64,000 bases of DNA from Syngnathus acus. Taxonomy: Eukaryota > Chordata > Actinopteri > Syngnathiformes > Syngnathidae. How positions within the stretch are numbered: the first letter of the stretch is position 1; each line of letters begins with the position of its first letter. A model generated the notes under the pieces. The model did no database searches and was not told where the DNA came from. It was given only the letters and a program-made list of their open reading frames with translations. A program made the translations under genes and the position numbers. The DNA lies in the NCBI RefSeq assembly GCF_901709675.1, contig NC_051089.1:17234008-17298007 (forward strand). Reading direction: 5' to 3'. This document shows, piece by piece, positions 41,173-52,745 of the stretch.

Positions 41173-41400
41173 CATGTCAAGTCAACTTAAATTTATTTAA
41201 ATATTCCTTAATCACAAAAATGTCTCAAAGGGCTTCACATGCCCACAGTTGATAATTATTGTCGACTTCTTAACCCCCAGGAGGCAAGGAAAAACCCACA
41301 AAACCCCAACTGGGGGAAAAATGAGAAACCTTAAGAAGGGACCACAGATGGGAGGATCCCCCTTCCATGACGACCAGGCTGCAATGGATGCGGAGACGGC
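41173..41400 (-). mobile_element. LINE/SINE 3' region related to 35015-35115
   Basis: CAAGTCAACTTAAATTTATTT, CAAAGGGCTTCACATGCCCA, GGAGGCAAGGAAAAACCCAC and GACCACAGATGGGAGGATCC, a common fish repeat seen from its 3' end. Confidence 0.65.
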
Positions 41401-41867
41401 AACATTTAACAAATAATACATATAAAACAATATAAAATAAGGTAATGTAGATTTTCATAATCAAGTGAAGAACTGCAGGAAGGCGCCCTCAGTCATCATG
41501 GCAACACCTGCAAGGAAATGGTCCAACCCACTTCTCGTCCCAGTTGGTTGATGTAGAATCCAGACAGCAACTTTCAGTTTGGGCGTCACTTCGCCCCCTC
41601 CACAAGGGGAGGAGGGGGCAGAAGAGAGAGAGCACAAAGTGCAGCCTGTTTGTCTCACTGCAAATTTTTCAAGCACAAACGAGAACTACCCTGGGCTGAA
41701 ATGGTCAATTAAAAACAGTGATAGATGTGTATTTTGGAAGCTGTTATTGTAAGGTTGCTTATATTTGTGTTTTGATCAGGTTTCTTGTTTTTTAATGGAA
41801 AATAAAATGTTTATTTCTATCTTTTAAGGAAGATGCTTTTTTTTTCAAACGTTCAGCACCACTTTAC

Positions 41868-41957
41868 CTGTTCAGAGGGGGTGCCGGAACCTATCCCAGC
41901 TGACCGTGCGAAAGGCAGACTTCATCCTAAACTGGTCGCCAGTCAGTTGCAGGGATG
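41868..41957 (+). mobile_element. SINE relic
   Basis: Matches a common fish SINE body (GAACCTATCCCAGCTGACCG and AACTGGTCGCCAGTCAGTTG). Head and tail lost. Confidence 0.55.
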
Positions 41958-44602
41958 ATGCAATGTTTTGTCCAAACTAAATAAATCAATTGAAACTCTC
42001 AGTCTAAATATGGAGTGTAGTCAGAAGTCCACACATAAACTCAAATATCATTGTTTGTCCCCCTCCTAATATGAACAAGAGATACTAGAGCAGCAAAACA
42101 AATCTTGATGGAAATATTCTTTATTTGATCTCACATATCAGACACCTTCCTTGGGAGGAGACATAAGCCCACCCAAGCAGTATTTTCCCCATCACCCAGT
42201 GAATTTACTTTCATGTGACTATTTTCCAATGAACACTTTGTTTTCAACAAACTTCCAGTCAGAGTAAAGATTGCAGTTGACCCATCGCTTCTCTTAATCA
42301 TACTTGGCGCAATCATACTTACATAAGCACTTTTAGAGTCAAGGTGGTTCTGTGTTTGCTCATTCAGCCCTCCCTTTTGTTTAAAAGAGTATCCTGCCAT
42401 ATCCATAAGTGAATTGGAAATATTGTAATGTGGTCAAATCCATGTATATTTGTTCTCCTATTTAAAGGCACACAATAATTCAGACGGTAAAGTTTGCCCA
42501 CTGCACGTTTTACACCCACACGTACAAAGGTTTTTAATGACTTTCAAGTAAATTTCAACTGACCCTAAGGTTTATTGTTCTACTTCAAGACAAGAAAACA
42601 CTGATAATAAATAATATCGTACCCAGAGACACGTATTAACCAATTGCCAAACGTCAAATCAGTGAACCTCTTGGTTTTTAATAAATCCTTTTAGTGATAA
42701 CTAGAAATTTCTCATCATCTCCAATATAAACTTTTGTCCACATTGTTATATTGAACTACACTAGCTTTTGTCAATGTAAACTGGTTTCCAAGTCTGTGAA
42801 TTTTATAGTACCTTTTAGCCCCCCTAGAACACTGCACTTCAAGAGGTCAGTCCTATTTGGGTCAAAAGATATTTCAAAGACTGAATGGGAGGCAGAGCCT
42901 TCAGCTGTCTGGCTCCTCTGCAATTGAACTATCTTCAAGTTTTGGTCAGGAAAGTCTATTTTTAGGAATAGATTAAAACACTGCTTTGATTTCAGTTAGG
43001 GCTGGCTCAGGCTTATCCCGAATAATATCATGATCATTTTGAAGATGTACAAGAGCACTTCTCAACTTCAGTCTTGAATTCAATGAGGAGAATGGCCTAA
43101 TATTACTGTCATAACTCATACTGGGATGGTTGTATTCATTCATTTTTATCTGCAGTCTATCTGTTATAAAGTAGTTGCTGGAACTACAAGGGAAAAACAC
43201 AACCCCTTTTTTTCTTTTACGAAGGGGGGCAACACTAACTTGTTCTATGCCTCAAGCATTAAATTAAAAGAGGTGTGGTTGGTTTCCTGAAAGAGGTGTG
43301 TTTGGTGAGCAAATTAATAGCAAGCATCTGTAAGAATGTATCTTCAATGTTTTTCCACCTTCTATCTACCGGAGGAACTAAAGTTTGAATCACACGCTGA
43401 CTCAAACTTTTGCAAAACATACTACACATATATTGACTGGTTCCATAACACTATTATAGAATCTTTAACTCAAAATAATTGCGACTAGAAATTATCTAGG
43501 TAGATGTCTTGATGTATTTTCTAACACTCATAATGTTCTCTGAATTTGAAAAACATTCACAACAATAATAATAATGATAATAATAAAAAAGCATTCCCCA
43601 AATATTTGGTATCTTGTGGTCTTTGGGGTCTCAGATAATGTGCTCACCCTGAGGCTAAAGTCGTGCCCTCTTCTCCATCAGCTGTCTGACCTGCAGGCTA
43701 TCACCTGGCCATCATTGCCGAGGCGTAAATCAGTCCACAAGTTTGACACACTCAGCGAAGGAAAAATACATTTAACATCAACGAAAGGGTAAATTTCTTC
43801 AATTGAAGAAAAACATAGTACTGTAATATAACTCAGGGTTTTAAAATGTTCAAAGTTTTGGATTGGTTTGCAATTTAGATTTGTAGTCTTTGTTTCGGTG
43901 CTGATATTGTCAGCAAAGTAGCCAGGAGGGAACAATAAAGTTGCCTTTAATTACTTTAAGTGTGATTGTAAAACCACAGTCGCCTCAAGCATCTTCCTCT
44001 TGAGTTTTTTTTGCCATGATCTTCACCAGGAAGGTGAAAGGACACCAGGATGAGACAAGAATGCAAGAAGCAGTTGTTGTCCATTTAGTGCAATGTTTTT
44101 GATGTTTATTAATGACAATAGCATGACAAAGTCCATTCCTTTCTGGGCTGGTGTGAAAACACTATTCTTGTCCAGTACATACTATGAAGCAGCAGTGAAA
44201 TTATCCATCCAATGAACAATATTTTTTAACCTTAACCACAATCAAACTGATTTTAGAAGAAACTTTATTCTGCCCATTTAAGGTGCTTCTCTCAAAAGAT
44301 TTGATATGTATCACATTACTATTTACGGGTATTTAGTATTTTGTGTCTGTATGCAATAACATATAAAAACCAATAGATTCTGATAAAAGTCTAAAGAGAT
44401 TTCTTGATTTTTGGGTTGAATTTAAAAGTTCTCCCTGGTCCGTTCTGCATTAGTACTTGTTTTGTCTCTCCTTCATTTAGTTCCAGCTGGTGTTCAGCCA
44501 GCTCGCTTTCTCTCGTGTCGTACAAGTTTTATTTCTGTCCTTGTATTTCTTGTATCCTCAAGATATTTCTATCCATGCGTTTGCATGGATGTGAGAAACA
44601 TC
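41958..44602. other. intergenic, nothing recognised
   Basis: AT-rich. Frames at 42131-42406 and 43678-43935 (minus) are short and unconvincing. No repeat family recognised. Confidence 0.4.
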
Positions 44603-44610
44603 CTTTAAAT

Positions 44611-44939
44611 CACAGGTGTCAAACTCAAGGCCCGGGGGCCAGATATGGCCCGCCACATCATTTTATGTGGCCCACGAAGACAAATTGTGCATCTAGTTCG
44701 TGTGTCATTACTAGAATTGCAAATTGTCTTCACTTTTAATAACATCTGTTTTTTTAAATATTTGACCAGGTTTTACTCGTCTGATTTGAAAACGAGTTAT
44801 TTGTCAGTTTGTTTTGTCGCTTTTACTGTATATAATATGAGGTGCTCATACATTTATTTGGGTTGACAGTCATAATGGCCCTCCGAAAGAAGCTATGACT
44901 ACAATGTGGCCCGCGAAAAAAATGAGTTTGACTCCCCTG
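44611..44939. mobile_element. hAT-type MITE, family A, copy 2
   Basis: 329 bp, close to the copy at 4405-4732, with a perfect 8-bp duplication CTTTAAAT at 44603-44610 and 44940-44947. Confidence 0.92.
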
Positions 44940-45118
44940 CTTTAAATAGTTCAATGACAAAGTATTGCTTCTAGTATGCATCACCCACATAGGACCCATT
45001 CCCATTCAAACAGAATGCATAAGACAGCCACCTGAAAAGGAAAACAGCTGATCTCAGGGAATTTCTGACAAATATTTAATGTAAAATATATCCACATATA
45101 TCTAATGTCCATACATTT

Positions 45119-45471
45119 CACTGGGTAGCACGTCCGCCTCACAGTTAGGAGGGTGTGGGTTCGATTCCACCTCCGGCCCTCCCTGTGTGGAGTTTGCATG
45201 TTCTCCCAGTGCCCGCATGAGTTTTCTCCGGGCACTCCGGTTTCCCCCCACATCCCAAAAACATGCTTGGTAGGCCGATTGAGCACTCCAAATTGTCCCT
45301 AGGTGTGAGTGCAAGTGCGAATGGTTGTTTGTCTCTGTGTGCCCTGCGATTGGCTGGCAACCGGTTCAGGGTGTCCCCCGCCTACTGCCCGATGACAGCT
45401 GGGATAGGCTCCAGCACGCCCGCGACCCCCGTGGGGACTAAGCGGTACAGAAAATGGATGGATGGATGGAT
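45119..45471 (+). mobile_element. GATG-tailed SINE, slightly 5' truncated
   Basis: Retains TAGCACGTCCGCC, B box GGGTTCGATTCC, the full body and GATG tail. Very close to 12378-12741. No clear target duplication. Confidence 0.9.
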
Positions 45472-46904
45472 GTATTACAATAATTATAAGGTTTTATAGA
45501 GAGCCATTGTTGGCCCAGTGATAAACAGACTTTCTCCTTTAAAGAAATACTGTTATATTCTATTATGTGGTAATAGAAAAAAAGAATCAAGAATCAAAGA
45601 AGCGGTGTCGATTCAGTCAAACACCTTTAGTGTGCTGCATCATCATAAAACCAACACGCACTCTGGTTCAGATTAAGCACTCACTGATATCAATCACGGG
45701 TTTCAGGAATGTTGGTGAATAAGCAGCAGTGGAAAGTGGGTCAAAAATTCCAAGATTGTGTTGCTTTACCAGAAATGAGAGATTTCCCAAACACTGGGGG
45801 AAACCTTTCAAACCAGATGACAGGTCAATGAGGGTACTGCTGGTGAAACTGATGAATGTATCCATCTTGAAGTGTTTCTATATTATCACAAGTTTTCTTG
45901 TGAATAAAAATTCATCAGTTTGACATCCCAAGATATTTATGTAATACTTGCTGTCCACAGCATGACATGGGCGAAAGCAACAGCGCTGGAAAATAGTGTG
46001 AAAAATACAGTCAGTGACTCCCTGCCGCACATCAGGTAATCGACACTTGCACAAATTAACTAAGTCTTTCCAACCGGAAAAACTGCGACCTCCAGTGTTT
46101 TCATCAGGAAACAATGTTATGAGGCTCCCCATACACTGTATATTCTATTATTTTGAACTACAAACAACATGGCATGAGTGTCAAGAGAGAAGCAGTTTGC
46201 TCTGGCCTCTATATGGAAATAATACAAAAACGGAAACTGAAGATAATTTAAAAGAGAGTCTGCCTGTGGATAATTGAGAGGCATAAGATTCCATTCGTTG
46301 ATTACAATCGCGCATACGTATCTACAACTGAGACTCTCCAACTCTTTTTTTTTTCATCCAAAAATACATATGCAATTGTAAATGCAGTCAATAATTTTTG
46401 TAAAACACAATCTACTGCATATCTGCTTGGCAATGCTAGTAGCTGGCATACCCTCACTTCATACTTGAAAAAAAAATGGGTTGTGTGAGCTGTGACATTT
46501 GTGGCATTGCAACACTCTTAACAAGCAATTCAAGTTTTGAATCATAGCAAAACCAGAGGCCAATGGTTGGCCTTTCATGAAAATAAAGACAGAACCCACT
46601 AGTGACAGTTCAGTCGGGTTCAGCTGCTTCGCTGTGTGTTTACAGTGGATAGTCTAGAACCACAGAATTATCAACAAATTCATCACTATCAAGCCAAGGA
46701 ATTTAAAAAAAAAACGTCTTTGACAAGTGTGGGATGAGCGTGTATATTTCAGTTCAGTTCAGCGTGTCATGAGAGTTATCTTTGTTCATTGTTCAACAGA
46801 AATTTCCTCACATTTACTCTGTGTCTGGTGTTAATCTAAACTGCTTGTACTGTCTTTGGTGGAGGGGTGGGCATACCTGGGGGCCCAAGTTAACCCTTGT
46901 AACA
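45472..46904. other. intergenic, no recognised gene
   Basis: Minus-strand frames at 45668-45865 and 45878-46132 are Cys-bearing but match nothing I know. See rejected items. Confidence 0.4.
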
Positions 46905-46988
46905 CCAACACACACACATGCACGCACATGCGAACACACACACATGCACGCACGCACACACACACATACGTGCACGCATACACGAACG
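46905..46988. repeat. (CA)n microsatellite, interrupted
   Basis: CA and CACG units with GCA interruptions. Confidence 0.95.
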
Positions 46989-47517
46989 TTTATTTTACTC
47001 CCTCCAAAAAAGGAGCTGTTGAGGCTGCTGAGATTAGGGTGTAGGAAAAAGAACAAGCAACAGAAACAGTGAAACCGTGTGGCAGTGAAACAAGACACCT
47101 TACTTTGAGTAGATAACACGAGGCAAAACATGCGACTCCATCATGGAGATGACAACAAATGACTATTATTATGCTTTTGCCAAGCATGCAAAAAGACTGT
47201 AACTGTCAAAATATAATAATCGTGACCAAAAACAGCAGAATATCTGCTAAATATTTAGATGTGTAATTACATATGGCAAAATCAGTGTTTGGTAAGGAAC
47301 ATCTGTTCACTTTTGTTTTAAAACTGCTTCAAGTCTGGCATGCAGGTCATTGTTTGACCAGAGACCTGCTCTTTCCAGCTCACTCCACACATATGGCACA
47401 ATTCAGAATAGCACATGCTGGATGCAAGAGTCAGTGTTGAAAAGACTCAATACGCAATGCCACAATGAACCCCAAAAACTCATACTGTATGATAATAACT
47501 GACAAAGTCTAAAATGA

Positions 47518-47590
47518 AAGAAATAGAATAGAATAGAATAGAATAGAATATTTTATTGTCATTGTACAACAATGTATTCGCTAACAACTG
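47518..47590 (-). mobile_element. LINE 3' end with (GAATA)n tail
   Basis: ATAGAATAGA repeats then TTTTATTGTCATTGTACAAC, the inverse of the end at 21600-21712. Confidence 0.65.
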
Positions 47591-47978
47591 ACAATAATTA
47601 ACTGGGACTTTGATGATGAGGAAACGCATTTGTTTTTTGTGATCGCAAAGATTATTGACATTTCAAAAATTTGGAAAAATAGGTTACATTGTCACTGTTG
47701 CCAAACTTTCAGAATATCTTGTCCTGTGGTAGGTGAATATGTCCAGGAGTTTGTCAATGAAATATTGTGCATCAATACTTTCAATATGGATCCCTAACAG
47801 AAACTTCCATATTTTGGGATATTTTAACTGTTAGTTTGTCCATGTAGCACAAGTGTTACTCTTTTCAAAGTTTTATGTGAGAGACACTATTTATAAAGCA
47901 TATATTGAATTGAAATGTTAGATTATTGCTTCAGCCTCATTTATTGCAAACAGAATGAGGCTCTCAGACATCTTAGTG

Positions 47979-48420
47979 TGTTTGGGGCCGTGCTGCGCTC
48001 ATCTGGACATGGCGGCACACAGAGCAGCCTCGTGTCCTTGCACCTGCTAATTTAGTCATTTAGTCAGTAATCTGCACTTGACGTGAAAACGGACGCATGT
48101 TCATTTTTCTGCAGGGGGAATTGCTTGGTTCAGTGTGTTTGTGAATTTGGTAGATACGCTACGCCTCACTGGGCGTTTCTGCCTCACCCACCAGCGCATC
48201 TATAATTTGGTGACAAAAAGTAGACTAAATTCTACACCAGAGAAAAGCAGGTCTAATTTCAGATGCAGACAGTCAAACGAGATTTTTGCTGTATTTAGTC
48301 GAGGCGCTGACACACAAATCTGTAATCCACGAATGAGAGCGATGGACAACATTATGTTGATCATTTCATTCATAGATACTGTAGAACACCATCGTGGGAC
48401 AATCAATTAAAGACTCTGAC
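47979..48420. repeat. unclassified dispersed repeat
   Basis: The start (TGTTTGGGGCC...TGCGCTCA...TGG...GGC) recurs at 63872-63920. No TIR or ORF of known family. Probably a degraded DNA transposon. Confidence 0.4.
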
Positions 48421-49189
48421 ATGATGTTTTTTGAGGCATTTTATCATAAATATGCACCCCCCAGCCTGACCAAGTCCTCAAAGTTGTGAAAAGTTTGACC
48501 CATGTTTCCCTTGCTCATGGCGGTTTGTATCAACATACCGTATTTTTCGGACTAAAAGTCGCTCCGGAATATAGGTCGCATTAGCCATAAAATGCACAAT
48601 AACGTGAAAAAAAACATATATAAGTCGCACCGGAGTATAAGTCGCATTTTGGGGGGCAATTTATTCGACAAAATCCAACACCAAGAACAGTCATGAACGA
48701 GCAACAACAGGCTAAACGATAGGTATGCTAACGTGACATAAACACAAACTAAGAGCTGAGAACGGCCCTGACGTAAAATTCAGAGTTATTCAAAAAACTA
48801 TTACATAAATAACACGTTAATAAAACCATCTGTGTCACTCCAATTCATTAAATCCATCAATCGTCCTTTGTCAACAATGCGTGCGCGCCGCTGACGGCTC
48901 TTGCACTTCAAAATATTCCACAGGCCCATATAACGATATATAAATTATATATCAAATAACTATTATATAAGCAATAATGTTATCAAACCATCTGTGCACT
49001 CTAAATCATTAAATCCATCGATAAAATTCCTCGTCCTTTGTCAACAACGCCGCGCGTGCGTGCGCCCTGACGTCAGCCTCGTCGTTATTCCACAGATCTA
49101 CTATATAACTATATTGTAGCGTTAACAAAGTTCAAGGAAAGACGTGGGTTTGGTAAACGGCTCTTTATTTAACAAAACAAACTTCCAGG

Positions 49190-49485
49190 CGTGTGGCGGC
49201 GTGGACTTCCAGCCACGGAAATGGAAGAGAGCTCCATAGAATAGGACCGGGCGTGCGTAAAAGCCATGACCGAGCCCCATCCACCGTCCCCGGACAGCCA
49301 CCCGGCCGAGCGCCGGCCCTCGACTTCCATCCACGGAGGTGAAAGATAGCTCGGTAGAGTAGGACCGGGCGTGCGTAAAAGCATTGTCCGAGCCCCATCC
49401 ACCGTCCCTGGACAGCCACCCGGCCGAGCGCCGGCCCCCGACTTCAATCCACGAAAGTGAAAGAGAGCTCCGTCGAGTCAATCTT
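49190..49485. repeat. tandem array, unit about 119 bp, 2.5 copies
   Basis: Each unit has ATAGGACCGGGCGTGCGTAA-like, GAGCCCCATCCACCGTCC and GACAGCCACCCGGCCGAGCG blocks. CpG-rich. The minus-strand open frame of 162 codons across it is a by-product of the repeat. Confidence 0.9.
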
Positions 49486-49507
49486 TGTCCTTTATGTAAA
49501 CAACGCC

Positions 49508-49611
49508 GCGTCGCGCTGCTGACGTCGCGCTGCTGACGTCGCGCTGCTGACGTCGCGCTGCTGACCGCGACGTCGCGCTGCTGACCGCGACGTCGCGCTG
49601 CTGACGTCACT
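49508..49611. repeat. tandem array of 15- to 21-bp units with CRE-like sites
   Basis: Repeats of GCTGCTGACGTCGCG and a longer form with GACCGCGACGTC. TGACGTC occurs four times, and the last one is the full palindrome TGACGTCA at about 49602. Confidence 0.92.
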
Positions 49612-50092
49612 TGAAATTCAAATTACAGTAATCCCTTGCTACATTGCGGTTCGTTTATCGCGGTTTCATTTTTTTTATTTATTTTTTTTATTTTTTTTAG
49701 ATGTTTGGAAAAAAAACACATATAAGTCGCTCCTGAGTATAAGTCGCCCCCCCACCCAAACTATGAAAAAAAACGCGACTTATAGTCCGAAAATTACGGT
49801 ATCTTAAAAGCACCCCATCACTATTGTTTGTTGCGGGGTGGGTAATAAGGTTATTTCTGGTTACCTCACCACCAAAGAAGGGATGCTGAACTTTGTCTTT
49901 TTTTGAGCATTTGCATGATTACTGGCTGATAAATAATAGATCAATGTGAACATTGAAGGGCATCTTACTGGAATAGAGAGCGCAAGAAAGGTCCAGAATA
50001 GAAACATTTTTAAGATGCCAATCATGGCAACCTCAGTTGTACCTTTCATTGAGGGGCTATAAATTAATGAGGTGGGGCAGTAGTCCAGTCTT

Positions 50093-50165
50093 TTAACTCA
50101 GTGGGTTAGTGCTCTGCGCCATGCCGGCGGGGCCGCGGGTACCATCCCCAAGTTGGGTGATGCTT
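50093..50165 (+). mobile_element. tRNA-like SINE head, fragment
   Basis: AACTCAGTGGGTTAGTGCTC and a degraded B box. Related to the head at 53028-53112. Confidence 0.5.
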
Positions 50166-50231
50166 TTGTTTCCACATCAGGCACAGCGGACTTGGATTTG
50201 CACTTCGACCACCCTGATATTGAGGCAAATA

Positions 50232-50575
50232 GAGGCCGTGGCTCAGGCAGTGGAGCGGGTCATTCAGTAACTGGAGGGATGGCGGTTCGAATCCAGCTCT
50301 GTCCAACTCATGTATCGTTGTGTCCTTGGGGAAGACGGTTAACTCACCTTACCTCCAGCGCTACTCACACTGGATATGAATGTTTGGTGATGATTGGAGG
50401 GGCCGTAAGCGCACACTGTCAGCCACGCCTCTGATAGGCTGCCTCACGTTCAGCTGTGATGACACACGTAGCTTACTACGACCAGAGTATAAATGGGTGT
50501 GTGAGCGCTTTGAGTACAATTGTGCAGTGTCTTTGAGGGTCCAAAAAAGTGCTATATAAGTTTGATAAAAAAAAA
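50232..50575 (+). mobile_element. tRNA-derived SINE with L2-like tail
   Basis: A box TGGCTCAGGCAGTGG, B box GGTTCGAATCC, body with TGTCCTTGGGGAAGACGG, and the 3' end AGTGCTATATAAGTTTGATA typical of L2-mobilised fish SINEs. Confidence 0.8.
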
Positions 50576-50596
50576 ATATATATATATATATATATC
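50571..50596. repeat. (TA)n microsatellite
   Basis: A-run followed by TA repeats at the SINE 3' end. Confidence 0.95.
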
Positions 50597-50599
50597 ATC

Positions 50600-51495
50600 T
50601 CATCAGGTTTAGTAAAGATAATATAGGACACAGGTACCTAAAGAAAGACAATGCAAACTTTTTTCTGCATTCTTACCATGACACGTCTCTCCTGCATGCC
50701 ACCCACCAATTTCAATTCTAGCTATTCTTTACAATACCCCACTTCTGTTGTAAACCACTATTTTGAACAGCCAATATAATAAACCATATATTATTGTTAC
50801 AAAGCCGGTTTGCATGTGGCTAAGTCTATTTCTCCCTCCCATCAACAATCTCTTACACTTACCAAGTATGGTAACTGTTTTTGTCCTCTGCTCAAAGCAG
50901 CAGTAGACCCCCTCTCATGGTAAGAGTCAGTCTTCCACTTTCTGGTAGAATCACAATTTTTATTACCTGCAGGAGGGTCCATGTGTTCAATTGTATATTT
51001 TAGTTTCAGTGCATCTTTCCTGCCACACCCCGGTGTTTTGTTCCAGAAATGTAATCATTAAATCTCGGTGAGAATCCACACATTGATGATATCCCTTAGG
51101 TGGTGATAAAACTTCCCTGGGGGACGGGCCTTAGAGGATCTGTGGGGTTGGCAAACCGCCCTGGGCCTCTAGGCTTGCGTGGTGTCCTCTGGCCCCTATG
51201 GCTCCCCACATAGTGCCTTTTGCCACCATGTTCCATTGCATTAGACCAGGGCCTCTATCATCATTAAATCCACAAGGTAATTCATGCACATTTGCCAAAA
51301 AGACACATTTTCCAGCGAGAGTCTCCTGTTATCAAATCACTGTGCTTAGTTTCTACAAGACATTCTTAATCTAACCACATTCATAAATTTCATTAGCAAC
51401 CTAACATTGAGTGAAAATTAAAACTTTGAAACTTTTTCCCACATCACTGTGACCAAATTTGAATCTGTTGACTAGATTTTGTGGTTTTAGTATAA
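50600..51495. other. intergenic, nothing recognised
   Basis: Somewhat more GC near 51100-51250 (TGGGCCTCTAGGCTTGCGTG), but no frame or repeat that I recognise. Confidence 0.4.
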
Positions 51496-51640
51496 TTTCA
51501 AAATGTTTTGTGGGCCGTGCATTTTGGCCAGCAACCAGTTCAGGGTTTACCGCACCTTCAGCTCAAAGTCAGCTGAAATGGGTTCCAGCACGAATGTGAC
51601 ACTAGTGAAAATATGCGGCATATAAAATGGATGGATGGAC
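51496..51640 (+). mobile_element. SINE relic (GATG family), 3' part
   Basis: GCCAGCAACCAGTTCAGGGT, GGGTTCCAGCACGAATGTGA, and the tail ATGGATGGATGGACGG. Confidence 0.75.
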
Positions 51641-51712
51641 GGACGATGGATAGTCATTTTTTGCTTATTTAGTCAGTTCAATGTAGATACCTTGTGAAGA
51701 GGGAGCAACAGC

Positions 51713-51862
51713 AATGTGTACATACTCTTATTAGTTCATACAAACTTATATACTTTATCATATCAATCAATGTGTACATACTCTTTTTATTTTATACAAA
51801 CTTACATACTTTATCATATCAATCAATGTGTAAATACTCTTATGAATTTATACAAACATAGT
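51713..51862. repeat. tandem repeat, unit about 58 bp, 2.5 copies
   Basis: Units start AATGTGTACATACTCT and contain TACAAACTTA and TTTATCATATCAATC. Confidence 0.85.
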
Positions 51863-52462
51863 TGCTCCATCAGAGCACAGACACAGAGCTAGTAATTTTC
51901 CATTCCCATTACACAGGCACAGCTCAGTAATTTCATGACACATAGGTACAAAACATTCAATAGATAATAGGACATTCAGGAGATAACAGAACAAGAAAAT
52001 ATATTTTTCCTTCTTTTCCCCTCACATTTCTTCTCTTCCTTATTCCTGCTTGAAGACACTATAAAGCCTTCTGACCGGAACTATAATGTTGTTTCATCTG
52101 CTTAGGTGCCTTGTGTACAGACTGCCATTAAACAACCCAAGATCTTGCAAATGAAGAACCAACTATTACTCAACATCTTTCTTTTCCTTGCTCGACGATG
52201 GACATCTCTAACAAAACGCAACACAACCTAGGGTTAGGGTTTCAACGAAGGGTTTTAAACTAGAGTTTGTGTTTCAAAGTAGGGTTTTAAACTTTAGTTT
52301 GTGTTTTGTGCAACACTTGCCAGTAACCCTTGTATCCCAATTTCTTTTTTGCTAACTAATCTCTTTCCTTCCAATTAGTGTGACGATAAATGTTAAATGG
52401 GCCTCACTTGAAAAACTAACCCTAACCCTCTACCTCATTCACAGTGACACAATGTTACTGTA
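51863..52462. other. intergenic; short direct repeats only
   Basis: AGGGTTTTAAACT is repeated near 52245 and 52280. There is no array long enough to be telomeric. Confidence 0.4.
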
Positions 52463-52745
52463 TCAAAAGTCAAAGTCAAAGTCTGCTTTATTGTCAATCT
52501 CTTCACATGCCAAGACACACAAAGAAATCGAAATTACGTTTCCACTATCCCACGGTGACAAGACATAGTACACGATATACATACAAGTAAACAACACAAA
52601 ATAAAAACAAGAAGGCACAAACAATGAATAATAAGAGTGATGAATAAATAATAAATAAACAAATAACACAATAAATAAGAGGAGCAAAACGGAGCAAGTG
52701 TGCACACAGCAGACAGTCAGAATATAGCGAATACAGAATATCGTC
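52463..52745 (-). mobile_element. LINE 3' end with (GACTTT)n tail
   Basis: AAAGTCAAAGTCAAAGTC at the left edge is the tail. The body is the inverse of 10190-10335 (GTGCCTTCTTGTTTTTATTT and GCACACTTGCTCCGTTTTGC). Confidence 0.75.

Larger units (their letters stand above)
48536..49801. mobile_element. long CCGTATTTTTCGGACT MITE with expanded GC-rich interior
   Basis: 1266 bp. Left end TACCGTATTTTTCGGACT and right end, inverted, TACCGTAATTTTCGGACT. Interior shares 300 bp with 10365-10690 and 55728-56050. It also holds two tandem arrays (own entries) and a Tigger-like patch near 49625-49665. Confidence 0.85.

Noticed and set aside
45668-46132. Two adjacent minus-strand frames of 65 and 84 codons with several Cys
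   Set aside because: Separated by a stop, no known motif, weak splice signals. A decayed unknown element cannot be excluded.
49122-49610. 162-codon minus-strand frame
   Set aside because: Produced by two GC-rich tandem arrays with few stops; it repeats itself and has no protein signature.
49508-49611. Repeat-spacer array suggestive of CRISPR
   Set aside because: Vertebrate DNA, units contiguous with no unique spacers; ordinary tandem repeat.
52230-52440. TTAGGG and CCCTAA motifs suggesting an interstitial telomere
   Set aside because: Only two tandem units at each place.
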